From positions 23,174,004 to 23,238,003 of the forward strand of contig NC_089279.1 of the NCBI RefSeq assembly GCF_963678975.1: DNA of 64,000 nt, in the 5' to 3' direction. The position numbers and the translations under genes are program-made. Origin of the DNA: Dysidea avara. Taxonomy: Eukaryota > Porifera > Demospongiae > Dictyoceratida > Dysideidae. Below, piece by piece: positions 48,245 to 59,981 of the stretch; the first letter of the stretch is position 1, and every line of letters begins with the position of its first letter. Under the pieces are notes generated by a model. It saw only the letters and a list, made by a program, of their open reading frames with translations. It did not search any database and had not been told where the DNA came from.

Positions 48245-49700
48245 GCACACCAAGTATAATTTTTATATAGCATTGAAATAGCATATATAGCTTGTATACT
48301 TGAATAAATCACACAACCTACATGTGTGTAGTAATAATAGTATTCATAACACATGCCAATTGGTTTAAATGTTGTTGAACTACAACATGAAAAGGGTAGG
48401 AGGTGGTGTAAATGGTATGGAAAAATTGAACAAAATTTTTGGAAGTTAATGCCTGAGTCTACCGTATGTCTGTGGAACAACACCCCACTTTCCCTAGATC
48501 TCACATCTTTATCTTCCTTCACCACTGCCTAGGATACATGTAATTTTAATGGCCTTGTATATGGCAAAGTAAAGACTGCCCTTAAATCCCAGATCTCCCC
48601 TAGTGTCACTCCAAGTAGCAACTTCTAGTTTGGCATTCACTGTTTAGTCTGTTATATATCACAAGTCTGAGCCAAAGCCAAGGATGAGTGCATGTCAATA
48701 TGAATTAGCTATAGAATAATTAAGCTTTCAGACTTCTGTAGCAGCTGTAGATTTCTGCTGGTTTTCACACATTTGTTATGGTTCCTTTGATCTCATATCA
48801 ACCTCCTACTACCATACAGTCCCTACAGACATCAGTGGCGGATCCAGGGGGGTTTCATTGGTTTCCACGGAAACCCCCTTTGAAAAATGATTGCGTAACA
48901 ATTAAATGTTTTAATTATCGCGGCGTGCGTCTCGATCGAGATACTGTAATTAGAGCAGTCACAGTAGCTACTAAAGTAGTGTGTAGGAAGTTTTTAATAT
49001 ATTTTATGTACTATTACTAGGCTGTGACCTTTTTTTTTTTTTTTTTTTTTGGTCTCACCTTACCAAACCAGACGATGTAGTGCAAACGTTTGCGTATCTC
49101 ATGTCAATATATATCTCCACCTTCTAAACTGGAAACCCCCTTTATAAATTCCTAGATCCGCCACTGGACATGTCAACTCTTTGAAGTTTAGCTTCATAAG
49201 GATGTAATTGCCAACTTATAATATTATACATTTATTAACACTAATGGTGATAATGACATAAGCTCTACCTATCCTGGTAGCTGTGTATAGGACCTCAACT
49301 TGCAAGTTTAACAGTTCACCTCATTAATTTCACAGATTATCACAGTAACCTTACTATTTTGGTGCCTCTGTAGCTATAGTTAAGTGACTAACACATTAGT
49401 GGGTATGTAGTCTATAGTTATAGTGTGCATGTGAGTAGTTGTGACGTGTAGTTTAGTTCAGCTGCTATATGCTGCTATATGTTGCATATGCATATGGCTA
49501 GCTATAGTCTTAATGAAATGAATGCATTTGTCTTTGTAATCTGTCTTCGTACTTATATAGCCTTTTGTGTGGTGAATATACTTCTATATTTATAACTGTC
49601 ACACACATGTATGTTAGTCTCTAACATCGGTGTAGTTGCTAAGATAAGGACTCAACCACTGGCAAAACACTATGCATATGCTACAGCATGAACAAGATTG
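48245..49700 (+). repeat. Segmental duplication, left copy, with decayed GPCR 5' end
   Basis: Matches 60600-61700 in the same order and orientation (AAGCTTTCAGACTTCTGTA, CATTAATTTCACAGATTATC, GTGCCTCTGTAG, ATAGTTAAGTGACTAACAC). At about 49560-49690 a plus-strand piece reads FITVTHM and VVAKIRTQPL, recognisably the TM1/intracellular-loop-1 region of the GPCR at 49892-50950, with a break between. It is a GPCR pseudogene fragment in opposite orientation to the intact gene. Confidence 0.65.
48833..49166. mobile_element. Non-autonomous hAT-like element, GACAT target duplication (copy 3)
   Basis: CAGTGGCGGATCCAGG ... CTAGATCCGCCACTG flanked by identical GACAT pentamers. Contains a 21-T run at 49030-49050. 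It interrupts the left copy of the segmental duplication and is absent from the right copy, so it inserted after the duplication. Confidence 0.85.
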
Positions 49701-49891
49701 TGTAATTCAGTGCATACTATGCAATTATATACACCATAACCCTGCAATAACATGGACAATAAGCATGTACGTATGTCCACAAGTATACATTAAAATCTAC
49801 ACACTGTTGGACAACACATACAATATACAGGATTGCATGTACAGTGTGTATACACTAGCTATATAAATATATGCTCAATCCATTCATTACA

Positions 49892-50950
49892 TTAAATTGA
49901 GGTAGAAGGTGACACTATATTATCTCTGAGCTGTCCACATCTACTCCATTTCTTGACCATTGTAAACAATGGTTGACGTATGTGTTTGTAACACAGACTA
50001 CAAACCAGGGAGTTAATGATTAGATAAATATAAATGATATTTGGAATGAACAAGTCTTCCACTAAGAAGTCATATATTGTAGGATCATGACGTGGTTCTT
50101 CTACTGTAATGTACAGTATAGGTAACAATATTCCCAACCACGAGGTGGTAAGAATAGCAATGATCAGTCCCTTGATTTGTTTGAAATGTTGAGCTACTGT
50201 TTGTCTGGCATTTCTGAGTCTTTCTAGAAGTCCAGTATTACATGGCTCATCGGAGGTTCCACAACATTGGATTTCATATATTTGTTGTTTTTGTAGATGA
50301 AAAGCCTTTCTGATTAAGTAAACATCTAGAGCAAATGCTGTGAGGAAGGCAAGAGAGAGTGGGAGGGTGAAAGTAAGCAAAACACTGATGAAGGAATTAC
50401 TGGTAGGAATACACGCACCATACTGTGACGTCTTGATGTATGATTCTCCATCAAACAATTTTATAATGCCAATAGCAAATGCTATTATCCACACAATGGC
50501 TATTGCCAGGTAACGTAACTTGTTAGTGACAGTGACAAAGTACCGGGCACCATATATTATGGTAACTGCCTTGTCTGCTGATATTAACAAGTAATTGAAT
50601 GCAGTCACTTCAAGTGTAGAGAGTGTAAAGGTGAGAACATCACACCTGAAGGGATCTTCCACGTCAACTATGTAACTTATTATCATTCCACCAGTTTGTA
50701 TAGTATAAAGTAATGCTGTTAACATTCCAGACACTAACAAGTTGATGGTGAATATCTTGTAATTGTTCACCAGTGGCTGAGTCCTTATCTTGGAAACTAC
50801 ACTGAAGGCTAACATGTTTGTGATAGTTATAAACAAAGTAGCCACCACACGAAAGATTAATATGAGATAACTGCTGTACAACGGTAGATCGAAGACACTT
50901 GTTCCATTGCTAGTCTCATTTGAAGAATTATACAGCATAGTATCCATCAT
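49892..50950 (-). CDS. Rhodopsin-like G-protein-coupled receptor, orphan, intronless
   Basis: 352 residues. The N-terminus carries three N-glycosylation sequons (N8, N11, N15). Seven hydrophobic segments lie at about 28-52, 68-93, 104-134, 147-168, 186-213, 260-284 and 302-325. C103 and C180 are placed for the TM3-ECL2 disulfide. The DRY motif is replaced by ADKAV (135-139). The TM7 NPxxY is degenerate (N-S-L-V-C-S-L-C-Y at 323-331). TM6 keeps W and P (SWLGILLP). A basic C-tail follows. These features fit a lineage-specific class-A-like receptor; no ligand can be inferred. Its upstream region (51000-51190) is also found, in the reverse arrangement, around 62340-62480 and 49320-49390, marking an old head-to-head receptor array of which only this gene survives intact here. 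Confidence 0.85.
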   Translation of the reverse strand: MMDTMLYNSSNETSNGTSVFDLPLYSSYLILIFRVVATLFITITNMLAFSVVSKIRTQPLVNNYKIFTINLLVSGMLTALLYTIQTGGMIISYIVDVEDPFRCDVLTFTLSTLEVTAFNYLLISADKAVTIIYGARYFVTVTNKLRYLAIAIVWIIAFAIGIIKLFDGESYIKTSQYGACIPTSNSFISVLLTFTLPLSLAFLTAFALDVYLIRKAFHLQKQQIYEIQCCGTSDEPCNTGLLERLRNARQTVAQHFKQIKGLIIAILTTSWLGILLPILYITVEEPRHDPTIYDFLVEDLFIPNIIYIYLIINSLVCSLCYKHIRQPLFTMVKKWSRCGQLRDNIVSPSTSI

Positions 50951-53254
50951 TACTAAACTAAACTACACAACCACTCACACACTGTTCGTATTGATATATC
51001 CACTAAATGTGTTAGTCACATAACTATAGCTACAGAGGCATTAAGATTGTAAGGTTACTGTGATAATGGGAATAAAAATGAATCGTTAATAACAAAATGG
51101 TGCTAATTATTTAGTACATGTATGGGTTAAAAGTAGTTAAAGTACTAACCCAGCTGTCAGAAATAATTGTGGCACAACATTAGCTACATACATGATTGCT
51201 ACTGCACAGTTGTGGTATCAGGTTCTAGCACTATGAACTACCATTAGCTTCAAACTATAGATACTACACAGTGTATATCTGTACTAGATAGTGCATGTTC
51301 ACCTTAAATTCTCCAGGAATATGGGTAGGGGGTGTAATACTACTCTCTATACAGAGCTCCATCAAAATAATGTTGAATAGTTAACTAAGATAGCAAACTG
51401 ATTAGCCAAGGAGTAGGGAAAGGGGGCTGGTCTGCATGGGTTGATGTACAATAAATTTTGGGAAACAGTACAATAATTAGTTAAATAATATAGTAATGAC
51501 ATAATAACAGCTGAATTATTATTATTTTTGAATTATACTTATAGTAGCTACAATTTTAGCTTTGATAAGACAGTTATGGTGTAATATAGAGGATGGACTG
51601 TTATAATTATGCATCTTGTATCCATAACTAGTAAATAGTTTAAGGTCTGAGCCAACAAAAGCCACGCTCAAGATGAAGCAGACTGTTTTATTAGAGTGTA
51701 TACTGCGTTATAGAGTATATTATATGTAGTCTCTCACCCTTCTCTTTTCTGTACAGAGCAGCACATGTTATATAATTACATACATGCTGCATGGAAGTTA
51801 TTTAATATACAGTTATGCTTGTATGAATATACACTAACAAAAATTACTTGAAATATCAGCAAAGTACATGGTAAGATATATAGCGATTTTGTTGAATACT
51901 ATCCTGTAATGCTTTGAGCTAGCCATTGTAGTCATCTGATTTCACCTACAAAGAAAAACCACCATTGTGTTATGTCATGATTATACTGAAACTATTATGT
52001 AGTATATATCTTGTGAGGGAATCAATTAATTAGCATGCTTAGTCTTTTCAACAATTCTTCTATACTCTGTGCCTATATATTTAAATAGCTATGTTGTCAT
52101 GCACATGTATGGTAACATTAATCGGGCCTTAATCCCTATGGGTATAGACTGAATTAGGGATTAAATGTTCTCTAGTATATCTTATAGGCAACCTCCCTTT
52201 TTTTCTTTACTGGTATATGATCAGCTGTGATCTCTAATCAGACTTAAAAATTCCAACTGAATTTTCCTTATGCTTAAATTGTGAACTCTTGTTAGCATTA
52301 ATTTAAGCTAATAGAGGCACCATGCATTCTGCATGGCCCATGGATCTAAGAATTCCCAAGAGGATGTGCTAATTAAGCTAGGGGCATCTATGCAGTGGGT
52401 TTGGGGGCATTCCCCCATGCATGGAAAAAATGCAAATTTAGCTTTCTGAGACTGAATTTTGAAATAGTAAGCATAAGCATTGTGAGCCACTTTATAAGCA
52501 AAATTACTATTCTGAGTATTCTCTAGCAGCGTATGGTAATACTAACTAAAGGGCACAGCATATAGCCTAAACTGATGCTAAACTAAAAATGAAAATGTGA
52601 CCAGCAATATTAAATCTAACCTTTTAAATAGTTTTCAATTAATTTTCACCAGGGAAGGGAAATTACTTATGGTCAGATTCATACTGCATGTAAAGCATGC
52701 ACCTCCTTTGGTAATTTGTAACTTTAAGCAACTGGTGTGTCAGGATGCTTGGTGAGGTAGCAGTGTACGCTGTACATGCACAGCTGCAGGTAAAGAAGAG
52801 GTTCAATTTCAGCTCACACATGCACTGGTCTCAGCTGATCCTTATAGATTAGATACACAGTGGTCCTCTATCCTACTAGCTATAGGGGTCCCTAGTAGGA
52901 TTTGCCAGAGTAAAATTGGGAGAGCTTTAGTGATGGATGTTCTATTACAATAGTTGACTGCTCTATTAGAGTACTCAGATTTTAGCAGCATTATATTTGA
53001 CTCCCTAGTTCTTGATAATTCCTAGGAGAGATTAGCTATTCCCTTCTTGTTTTTTCACTACCTAGCTATGTATCATGTTTAAGATGTACTTGCATGCACC
53101 TGTACTGTAGCTTCTATATACATGTAGCTAACTAATCTATTTCTATTAGCATCCACGCCCCTGGCAAGAGAGAACCATTATTGTTAAATGAGGAAACATG
53201 TAAATACATTGCAGTATGACGAGACCTCGGTCTCGTGCGACCACAGCCAGACTC
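50951..53254. other. GPCR upstream region and intergenic sequence
   Basis: 51020-51400 is duplicated at about 62335-62960 (CTACAGAGGCATTAAGATTG, GGTGCTAATTATTT, AACCCAGCTGTCAGAAAT). The remainder is A/T-rich. I see no gene or delimited element. Confidence 0.45.
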
Positions 53255-53515
53255 TTAAAAGAGATCTGTGTGGGATCTAGCTACTTCAATGTGATGTTCA
53301 GAGTCCAAGGGACAAGTCAGTTCCAGTAAAGCTACAGAAGATGCTTCAAAATTGTAAACAACAATATCTGATCTGTAAGAAGTGATGGAACACTCGCTGG
53401 TATCGGTAATCTTGCAGCATTTCACATTTGCAGTCACTGCAACAGTGGAACTAAAGGATCTATGGTGGAACTTAACCACTGGTCTCGTTACTTGTATCAC
53501 GAGGTTAATCTCCAT
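53255..53515 (-). mobile_element. Transposable-element protein fragment (ELTCP motif)
   Basis: An 86-residue open stretch with RSDIVVYNFEASSVALLELTCPLD, reminiscent of the R-P-D-I...ELT-V/C-P module that accompanies many eukaryotic reverse-transcriptase-bearing transposable elements. No neighbouring element parts are seen, so it is an isolated relic. The class is uncertain. Confidence 0.35.
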
Positions 53516-53593
53516 TAGCGCGGGCCCGGATGGGCACGAGACTATAAATCACGTGCTGTCAAGTTTAAAGCTTTGAATTTCGCCTTGAAGAGA

Positions 53594-53656
53594 ATGGCTT
53601 CCCTGATGACTGATCGTCTCAACCAGAAATATATTAATGGCATCAAAGTTTACGAA
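53594..53656 (+). CDS. Possible first coding exon, gene unknown
   Basis: An ATG opens 21 codons (MASLMTDRLNQKYINGIKVYE) that run exactly into a good donor GTGAGTAG, preceded by GCCTTGAAGAGAATGG. The next plus-strand exons known are those of the GIY-YIG gene at 56948, in a compatible phase, but nothing proves the link. Could be a chance open stretch. Confidence 0.3.
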
Positions 53657-53721
53657 GTGAGTAGAGTACGTCATATAGGCATAGGGGACGTCCAGACTTT
53701 TGCTGGGGTATATTAGGGGTG

Positions 53722-53815
53722 GATATAGACTGACCGGCGAAAGTCGGTACTCGAACCCTGGATTACCATTGTGTTAGATCAGTGTGCTACAGCTGCTAGC
53801 TAGCTACCCATCGCA
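53722..53815 (-). repeat. tRNA-like / SINE-like segment
   Basis: On the minus strand: GGTAGCTAGCTAGCAGCTGTAGCAC (A-box region), then CCAGGGTTCGAGTACCG (B box, GGTTCGA core). The stems do not fold into a proper cloverleaf, so it is a tRNA-derived relic rather than a gene. Confidence 0.45.
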
Positions 53816-55211
53816 CACACCATGCACACACCAAATGCGAAAAGTGGGCGTGGCAAGGAGAATGATGCAATTTTGGGGGAAAAAATTAACTGTGTAGCTA
53901 CATTCCAGAGTCCCTAGCCAGAAATGTCTTCCTTGAAGCTGAGATAGAGATCCCTGTGGCATTGTCAAAAAATTTCCTACTTTGTGACCTTGAAATGGAC
54001 AATAGCCGCAATGATGAAATAAAAGCAGGAAATAAAATAGTGTGGGGGCTTCATGCAGTACTAGACTGAACATTGTTTATATACAATGTAGTGATAACTA
54101 TTATTCCCGAATACCACAACCAACCATCCTGTTGCAAATTAATCTGACAACCATAGCATATGTTACTAAGGAGCAGAAATTCAAAAAAATAACTGCTAGA
54201 GACTGATCACACTTAGCAACTGTTGCTATGGTTCCAAAATAGTGTTTACCTTAGTAACAGTTACCTAGCAACCATTACTAAGCAGCCATATTGTTGCTAT
54301 GCTATGGGGCATGCATTTATCACTATGGTAACACTAGTTGTCAAATCGGACACATACTTCCAATAGAAACACACCACACTATTTTAGCTGATCAGATTAG
54401 TGTTTCAGATATTTGTTGAGGGACCTTGACAAAGAAGTGTAATACTAATTCTATTAGCTAATTGCTTGACATGTCTCAAAATAATACATCAAGGTGCTGA
54501 ATAACACATTCACTTGTCAGAGAATAGAAAGTTAAATTGGCAAGTTTATGGAGAAAAGCAGACCAAAATTCTACAGTCAGTAAGGCCGACATGATAGGAT
54601 TTCTTTTTCCTATCACCATGAAAGCAACCAGCTAGTGAGGGCAGCGGTTATTGAAAATTTCATTATTTGACTTACAAGCCATTAAAATATGTAATAGTAA
54701 GATTCTATCAGCTACAATGCACAAGATTATGAGCTTTCCATAAAGTGTAACAGACTTCAGATCAACTGGCAAAGTACTTTCCAAGAAATTATATTGCAGG
54801 CAAGTTGATGTTGTGGTTCTTCTAAAAGCCAGGTGCCCAGTTAATTCTATCCCTTGCTACAATTCATAAGCAGGGGGACCACTTCCCTACTTTTATTGGG
54901 TATTGCTTGTATTCCAGGTATCCTAATAAAGCAGTCATATATTTATATCTGTTTTCCAAGTTAGCCTCTCCACTCTTTGGTCCTTGCTATAATTGTAACA
55001 GTGGTGTTAGTGTGTATGTTATCGTACAAATCCAAGTATCTGAGGAGTGGAACAATAATCATCAAGGGTACAATTGTGGTTGATGCCAGTAATGGTAGTT
55101 TCCTGATTGAATTATAGTGCTTAGTGCTAAAATAACTCATTGGTAGGCTTCCTAGATGAATGCAATCTTTTTTCTGTACACACCAGTGATGGTTTTTTTT
55201 GTGCCTGGGAT
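53816..55211. other. Intergenic, nothing recognised
   Basis: A/T-rich, no family-like open frame and no inverted-end element that I can delimit. Confidence 0.35.
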
Positions 55212-56601
55212 TAGTGTTGTACCGATAACCAAATTAGCCGATTATTCCGATAACCTATATTAAGCAGCCGATACCGATAACTGATCCGATATACACTAAT
55301 AACACTATCTCTCAACCTCATCATTAAATGACTCACATTAGTGACATAAGCATTGATTTACAACTCATTCTAGGCTAAAATATAAAGTTAGATGTTTACC
55401 ACGAGCAAAAGCTACTCACGTTGACAAGGTTTTAAGTACATTTTACTACTGCTATATGGTTGAGACAAATGGCTGGTACTACATAGAAACCTAAACCTCA
55501 GTTTACTGTGTTGGGCATGGCCTAAAACCTGACAGTTTATTATGGGCATGGCAGGGGCGGATCTAGGATTTATAAAAGGGGGGCTAACTCAAGGTACTAA
55601 TCTCTTGGGTAGAGGTATGCAAAGCATGCTGGAACTAGGGGGGTCTGGGGGCATGCCCCCAGGAAAATTTTGGAAAATAGATGCTAAAATACTGCAATTT
55701 GGAGACATTTCCACATAAAATTCATAGCCTGTAGATATTTTATATACTGCCTTTAGATTATAGGTATGGCTCTCTGAAGCATTTTGTTAATGGAAAAGTT
55801 TGGGTAGGTACAGACAACCAAGTACATGATGCACCCTCTCACAATTGCACAACACTGAATAGGTACATGTTAGAATAATAATGCTGAAAGTGGAAAATTT
55901 TGAAATTTGAACAATACAAGATTGAATCTGAGAGCATTTTCAATGGAAATTGTGTACCTGAATTAAGTATTGCCATACATATTAACTACACAAGTAGATG
56001 AATGAAGCCCTTTAAACAGACCAATGTACTTCATTGTATGTATAGGTTCTGGCAGATTTAGAAAAATTCCATAACAGAGCCAACTACATGTTTCCAGTGA
56101 ATGTTCTATTAGAGTAGTTAGCTGACTGCTCTATTAGAGTATCTCGATCTTGTACACCTCCAATGCTGATCCGGGTCCTTGTTGCATAAACTTTAGTATA
56201 AATCCACTGATAATACCTTGGAAAGATGTTTATAAGGTGGTTTTATGAGTATTTGTATTATTAGTGATCATATAATTATGCTAAGACAAAATTTCATTAT
56301 AATACTCAGCATATTGATCAAGTAAAGCCTAAATATGAAGGGGGGGGGGGGGGCTTCAGCCCCCAAAGCCCCCCCCCCCCCCCCTGGATCCACCCCTGCA
56401 TGGTTTGTAGTCACCACTAAATCATCAACACATACCTTAATTAAAATACCAAATAACTTATGTCTAGCCTCCCCCACATCATTCTACTACACAGCGTAGT
56501 GGAGATTAACATCGGCTTTAATTTAATCAAAACCGATTAATCGGCTAGTAGCCAATATCGGCCCGATACCGATTATTGAACCGATTATCGGTGCAACTCT
56601 A
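55212..56601. mobile_element. hAT-type MITE, perfect 8-bp target duplication, carrying a nested element
   Basis: Ends TAGTGTTGTACCGATAA and TTATCGGTGCAACTCTA; the flanking octamer CCTGGGAT is identical at 55204-55211 and 56602-56609. Sub-terminal sequence is rich in CCGAT/ATCGG words. An 847-bp hAT-like element (55552-56398) sits inside; without it the MITE is about 540 bp. Confidence 0.88.
55552..56398. mobile_element. Non-autonomous hAT-like element, CATGG target duplication (copy 4)
   Basis: CAGGGGCGGATCTAGG ... CTGGATCCACCCCTG flanked by CATGG on both sides, nested inside the MITE at 55212-56601. It is an inverted near-copy of 13040-13951. Includes C- and G-runs near 56341-56384. Confidence 0.88.
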
Positions 56602-56947
56602 CCTGGGATAAAGCAAAGCACTTGACACAAAGTGATAAAAAATTCAGGGGTATCTGATAAGTTTAATATTAACCTACATGCAGGTATTTACTAAACTTTA
56701 AAGCATACTATGTGTAACATTGATTTAGTCATGTAGAATATAGCAGAGGTAGGCTAACAGTCTAATTCCATAAATTTCACAATAATTGTAATTCACTGTT
56801 TTGTTGCTAAGGAAGCGTAACTTAGACAAACCACATGGAGCAACACTCCAAACCATCTTCACTGTTTTATATAGTTCATCTATGATATTTTTTCTATTAA
56901 AAATTCTTTTTACTGGCAAAGCCTTGGGTATGTTCTTTATTTCGTGT

Positions 56948-57963
56948 ATGGAAGAAAGGAACACAGCCCATTTCGATATGGAAGACCATGCTGCTTTTCG
57001 TAAAGTGGTAAGTAGTTTCTAGCTTACTATTAGCATCTTTAATGATCATTATAGCTAACAGATGAAACAGAAACAAAGATAGGCAATAGAAATGAACTCC
57101 TTTTGATGGTGCTTTTAACTTTGTCTACTATACCTTCAGTATGAACCTGTAGAGAGGTAAATGGAATTTAAAAGAATATGAGCAAGACAGGAATTGTGGC
57201 GAATGTTGTGCACATGCTAGTGGTTGACTTGTTTTTCTGCTTTTGCACACAAACACACACACACTACACTCATGCTTTACTATGGACATTTTGCAAACAA
57301 GCACATGTATATTGGTAGAGAATATTTATTTATATTATCATTATGTAGATAGACAGGCCAAGGTCAGTAAAGATAAGTGGGGGAAGAGAACTGAGTCAAG
57401 CTGCAGGCAAAAGGAAAAAGAGATCACCAGGAGCTATAACTAAAGTAGAACGAATTATAACTAAAACAACAGCTACAGCTAAAGCACGGAAGAAGATGGC
57501 TGCAGCTAAACGCAAGAAATTAGCTGTGGCAGTCAAGAGAAGGAAGAAGTCAGGTTGGTGGGGAGACCAAACTGGAAACAAAGGCAAAAACTTGCCTCAG
57601 AATGATCTGAAAAAAGTGCTTGAAAAGAAATCAAAATGTCAAGACTTGGATTCATCTGGTGTTTACATGTATATAAACAACAAAAATAGAAAGATTTATA
57701 TTGGAAAAGCTGCAAAACAGACTTTGCTCAAAAGACAAGCGCAACACCTGAGGGCTGCTTCTTATGCAGTTGGACAAGTTGGAAAGTTTGATCGAATCCT
57801 CTCTCAACAGTTCAATGAGAAATATTGGACATTCTATGCTAAAAAAATTAGTGGTTTGAAGGACATTGAAAAGAAAATTGATAAATGTGAGAAGCGGCTA
57901 ATAAGTAAATATTGCAAAAATGATAAGAGTTGTCTCAATATTCAGAACCCTAGAAAGACATAA
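56948..57963 (+). CDS. GIY-YIG nuclease-domain protein with basic Ala/Lys-rich N-terminus
   Basis: Two exons, 56948-57007 and 57349-57963, phase 0 junction; 224 residues. N-terminal EERNTAHFDMEDHAAFRKV, then a very basic stretch rich in Lys, Arg and Ala (residues about 35-85, KKMAAAKRKKLAVAVKRRKK), H1-like and suited to DNA binding and nuclear import. The GIY-YIG domain begins at about 123: GVYMYINNKNRKIYIGKA (GVY then YIG after 10 residues), followed by LLKRQAQH and a candidate catalytic Glu in CEKRLISKY. It is not SLX1, ANKLE1 or another animal GIY-YIG protein I know: no RING, LEM or ankyrin part. A mobile-element, viral or bacterial origin is possible; the intron shows it now behaves as a host gene. 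An upstream in-frame ATG at 56801 would add hydrophobic residues and is disfavoured. Confidence 0.75.
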
Positions 57964-59376
57964 AACTGATCATATTTTGGTACTCAGCATGTAGCAGATA
58001 AAATGTATACTTTTACGAGGTGATATATTGCTATGAGTGTTGCATACGGTTACTTTTATTTTTGTAAGATTCTTTGTAAAATTCTCAGTGCAGTCATGCA
58101 ATGGCAACTACAAGTGTGCTGATGAAATTGATGTAGTAATGTTGATTGTGGTTGCTTGAGCTATTAGTTGCTAACTTGTTAAATATGCCATGGCCAGGCA
58201 AAGTTGGTGAACAGTGTATCAGTTGTCACCATACCAGCTTCTGGGGCTAGCTGTTTGATTATAGTTATAGTTGTTTGTTTCTTATTTCACTTCCTATCCT
58301 GCCATCTTAGATTTCATGTGAAGCATTATTCAGCTTAAAAAGACAGTAAAATGGTAGAATTATAGCTATAAAAATGCTTTAGGAATAGCTAATCTTTACA
58401 GTGCATGTTGGCAGAAGGACACCATGATGGCCTGATGGTGGTGTCAGTTTTGGCATTTTCTTTACTGATACCATGTAGGGACGTACAAATTTAGGAGGGA
58501 AGGGATCAAGGAGGTGGCTCTTAAAGTTGGGCATAATATTATATACTCACTTCGACACCTTGATCAAAGGAAACCACAAGGCTATTTCATGTATTGCCTT
58601 GATCACAACTGCCTTTGATGCTGAAGCAGTTACAAAGCATTGGTTCCCTTTGATTGTTTATATAAAGCTGTGTAAAGTTTTGCATTGTGGGCTTGAGTTT
58701 AGCATGTTGGTTTAGTAAGGCTAATTATGTAAGTATTCTCTAACTAGAAGAAAAAAATGATTGAGTGAGTCAGTGTTGCATAGTTCAGTTACTAGGCATT
58801 ACTACATAATCGTTTTCACAATGTGGGGATTTATTTTCTGCATAGCACATTTCAACCATATGACAAGATGGCTCAGACATTCTCAACCTGTACTCCTAAG
58901 TACTTGTTTTAGCACCTTATGCATCCACAAAGTGGTTATTTGGCTAAAAACGGTATCACCACAACCAGCAAAGCCCACAATCATTTCTTTTTGTGCCCAC
59001 TGTTTAAGCCCTCAATCAATGCTTACAAACCTCTGTATAAAAATAATGTGGTGAATACAGGTCTTCACCTATTAGGTGAGCAAATCTGAGTGGTATATAT
59101 TACTTATACTGTGGCCTCTCAGGACTTGCCTGATACCGTGCCCCCAGGCCCGTGGCCCTTTGACTTGGGCATATATATCAGGCAAATCCCTCATGGCCAT
59201 GGTATAACTATTAAATATGCATCTCAGTTGTACAGTAAACAGCACTTCTATTTGTAATGTAATAAAATGAGAATCATAATGAAAGCTTTAAATCCAAGTG
59301 CTACCCATGATTGTATACATTTGAGTGCAGTATATAAAGCAGCTACAGTGTATTAGAGAATGCATTTACTTTTATA
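57964..59376. other. Intergenic, no gene recognised
   Basis: 3' flank of the GIY-YIG gene, then A/T-rich sequence. The open frame at 58761-59054 has no family features. No delimited repeat. Confidence 0.4.
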
Positions 59377-59746
59377 TGTGACTGGGACTGTGAAAATAGG
59401 GCATGTCAGTGGGCATAACTCAGTATTGGAATAGTATTATATTTGCATTCTGTAGTGTGGATTACAAAAATTGCATGGACATAGCACAACAGCATATAAA
59501 GTACAGTGAAACCTGTCTATTCCGGTCACCTTTGGGCCAAAATTTACTGACCTTATTAAGCAGGTGGCTGCATTAGGCAGGTCACTTTGTACACAAATGA
59601 CACAGTTAGGGACTTTTATAATGACCATGCAGTTTAGACAGGTGACCTTATTATACAGTGACCTGATTAGACAGGTTTCACTGTACGAGTGATGAAAATT
59701 TGAAAAATTATATAAGTGCCAAAATGCTCTCACAGACCTGGTCACA
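59377..59746. mobile_element. TGTGAC...GTCACA MITE carrying a nested pogo-like MITE
   Basis: The left end TGTGACTGGGACTGTGAAAATAGGGCATG and right end ACAGACCTGGTCACA mark a member of the family at 31986. The 180-bp element at 59504-59683 is inserted within it. Confidence 0.7.
59504..59683. mobile_element. pogo/Tigger-like MITE with TA target duplication
   Basis: CAGTGAAACCTGTCTA ... TAGACAGGTTTCACTG with TA on both sides; the interior carries repeated GGTGACCTTATTA / GGTCACTTT words. CAGTG(R)AACC ends and TA duplication are typical of the Tc1/mariner-pogo group. Confidence 0.85.
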
Positions 59747-59815
59747 TAATATACTATGAGTAAAACTTGATCATCATGTATTCACAACTTCTGAGTTTAT
59801 TTGTAATATACTATG

Positions 59816-59981
59816 CAGTGGAACCTCTCTTAACAACAAACCTCCATGATAAGACAACAATTTGGTCCCAACAGATCTGGTTAATGCATTTTTTACCTCT
59901 GAAAGAGAAAAATCTCTATATTACAGCAAAAAGTGGCCAAAAATTTGGGTTCCAAATGTCTGTAATAGAAAGGTTCCACTG
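59816..59981. mobile_element. Second pogo/Tigger-like MITE
   Basis: CAGTGGAACCTCTCTTAA ... TAGAAAGGTTCCACTG, 166 bp, no coding capacity. The TA duplication is visible only on the right. Confidence 0.75.

Noticed and set aside
53722-53815. Functional tRNA gene
   Set aside because: B-box-like core present but acceptor and D stems do not pair; treated as a tRNA-derived relic.
56801-57022. Longer N-terminus for the GIY-YIG protein starting at 56801
   Set aside because: Would add a hydrophobic stretch unlike a nuclear nuclease; the ATG at 56948 is simpler. Not fully excluded.
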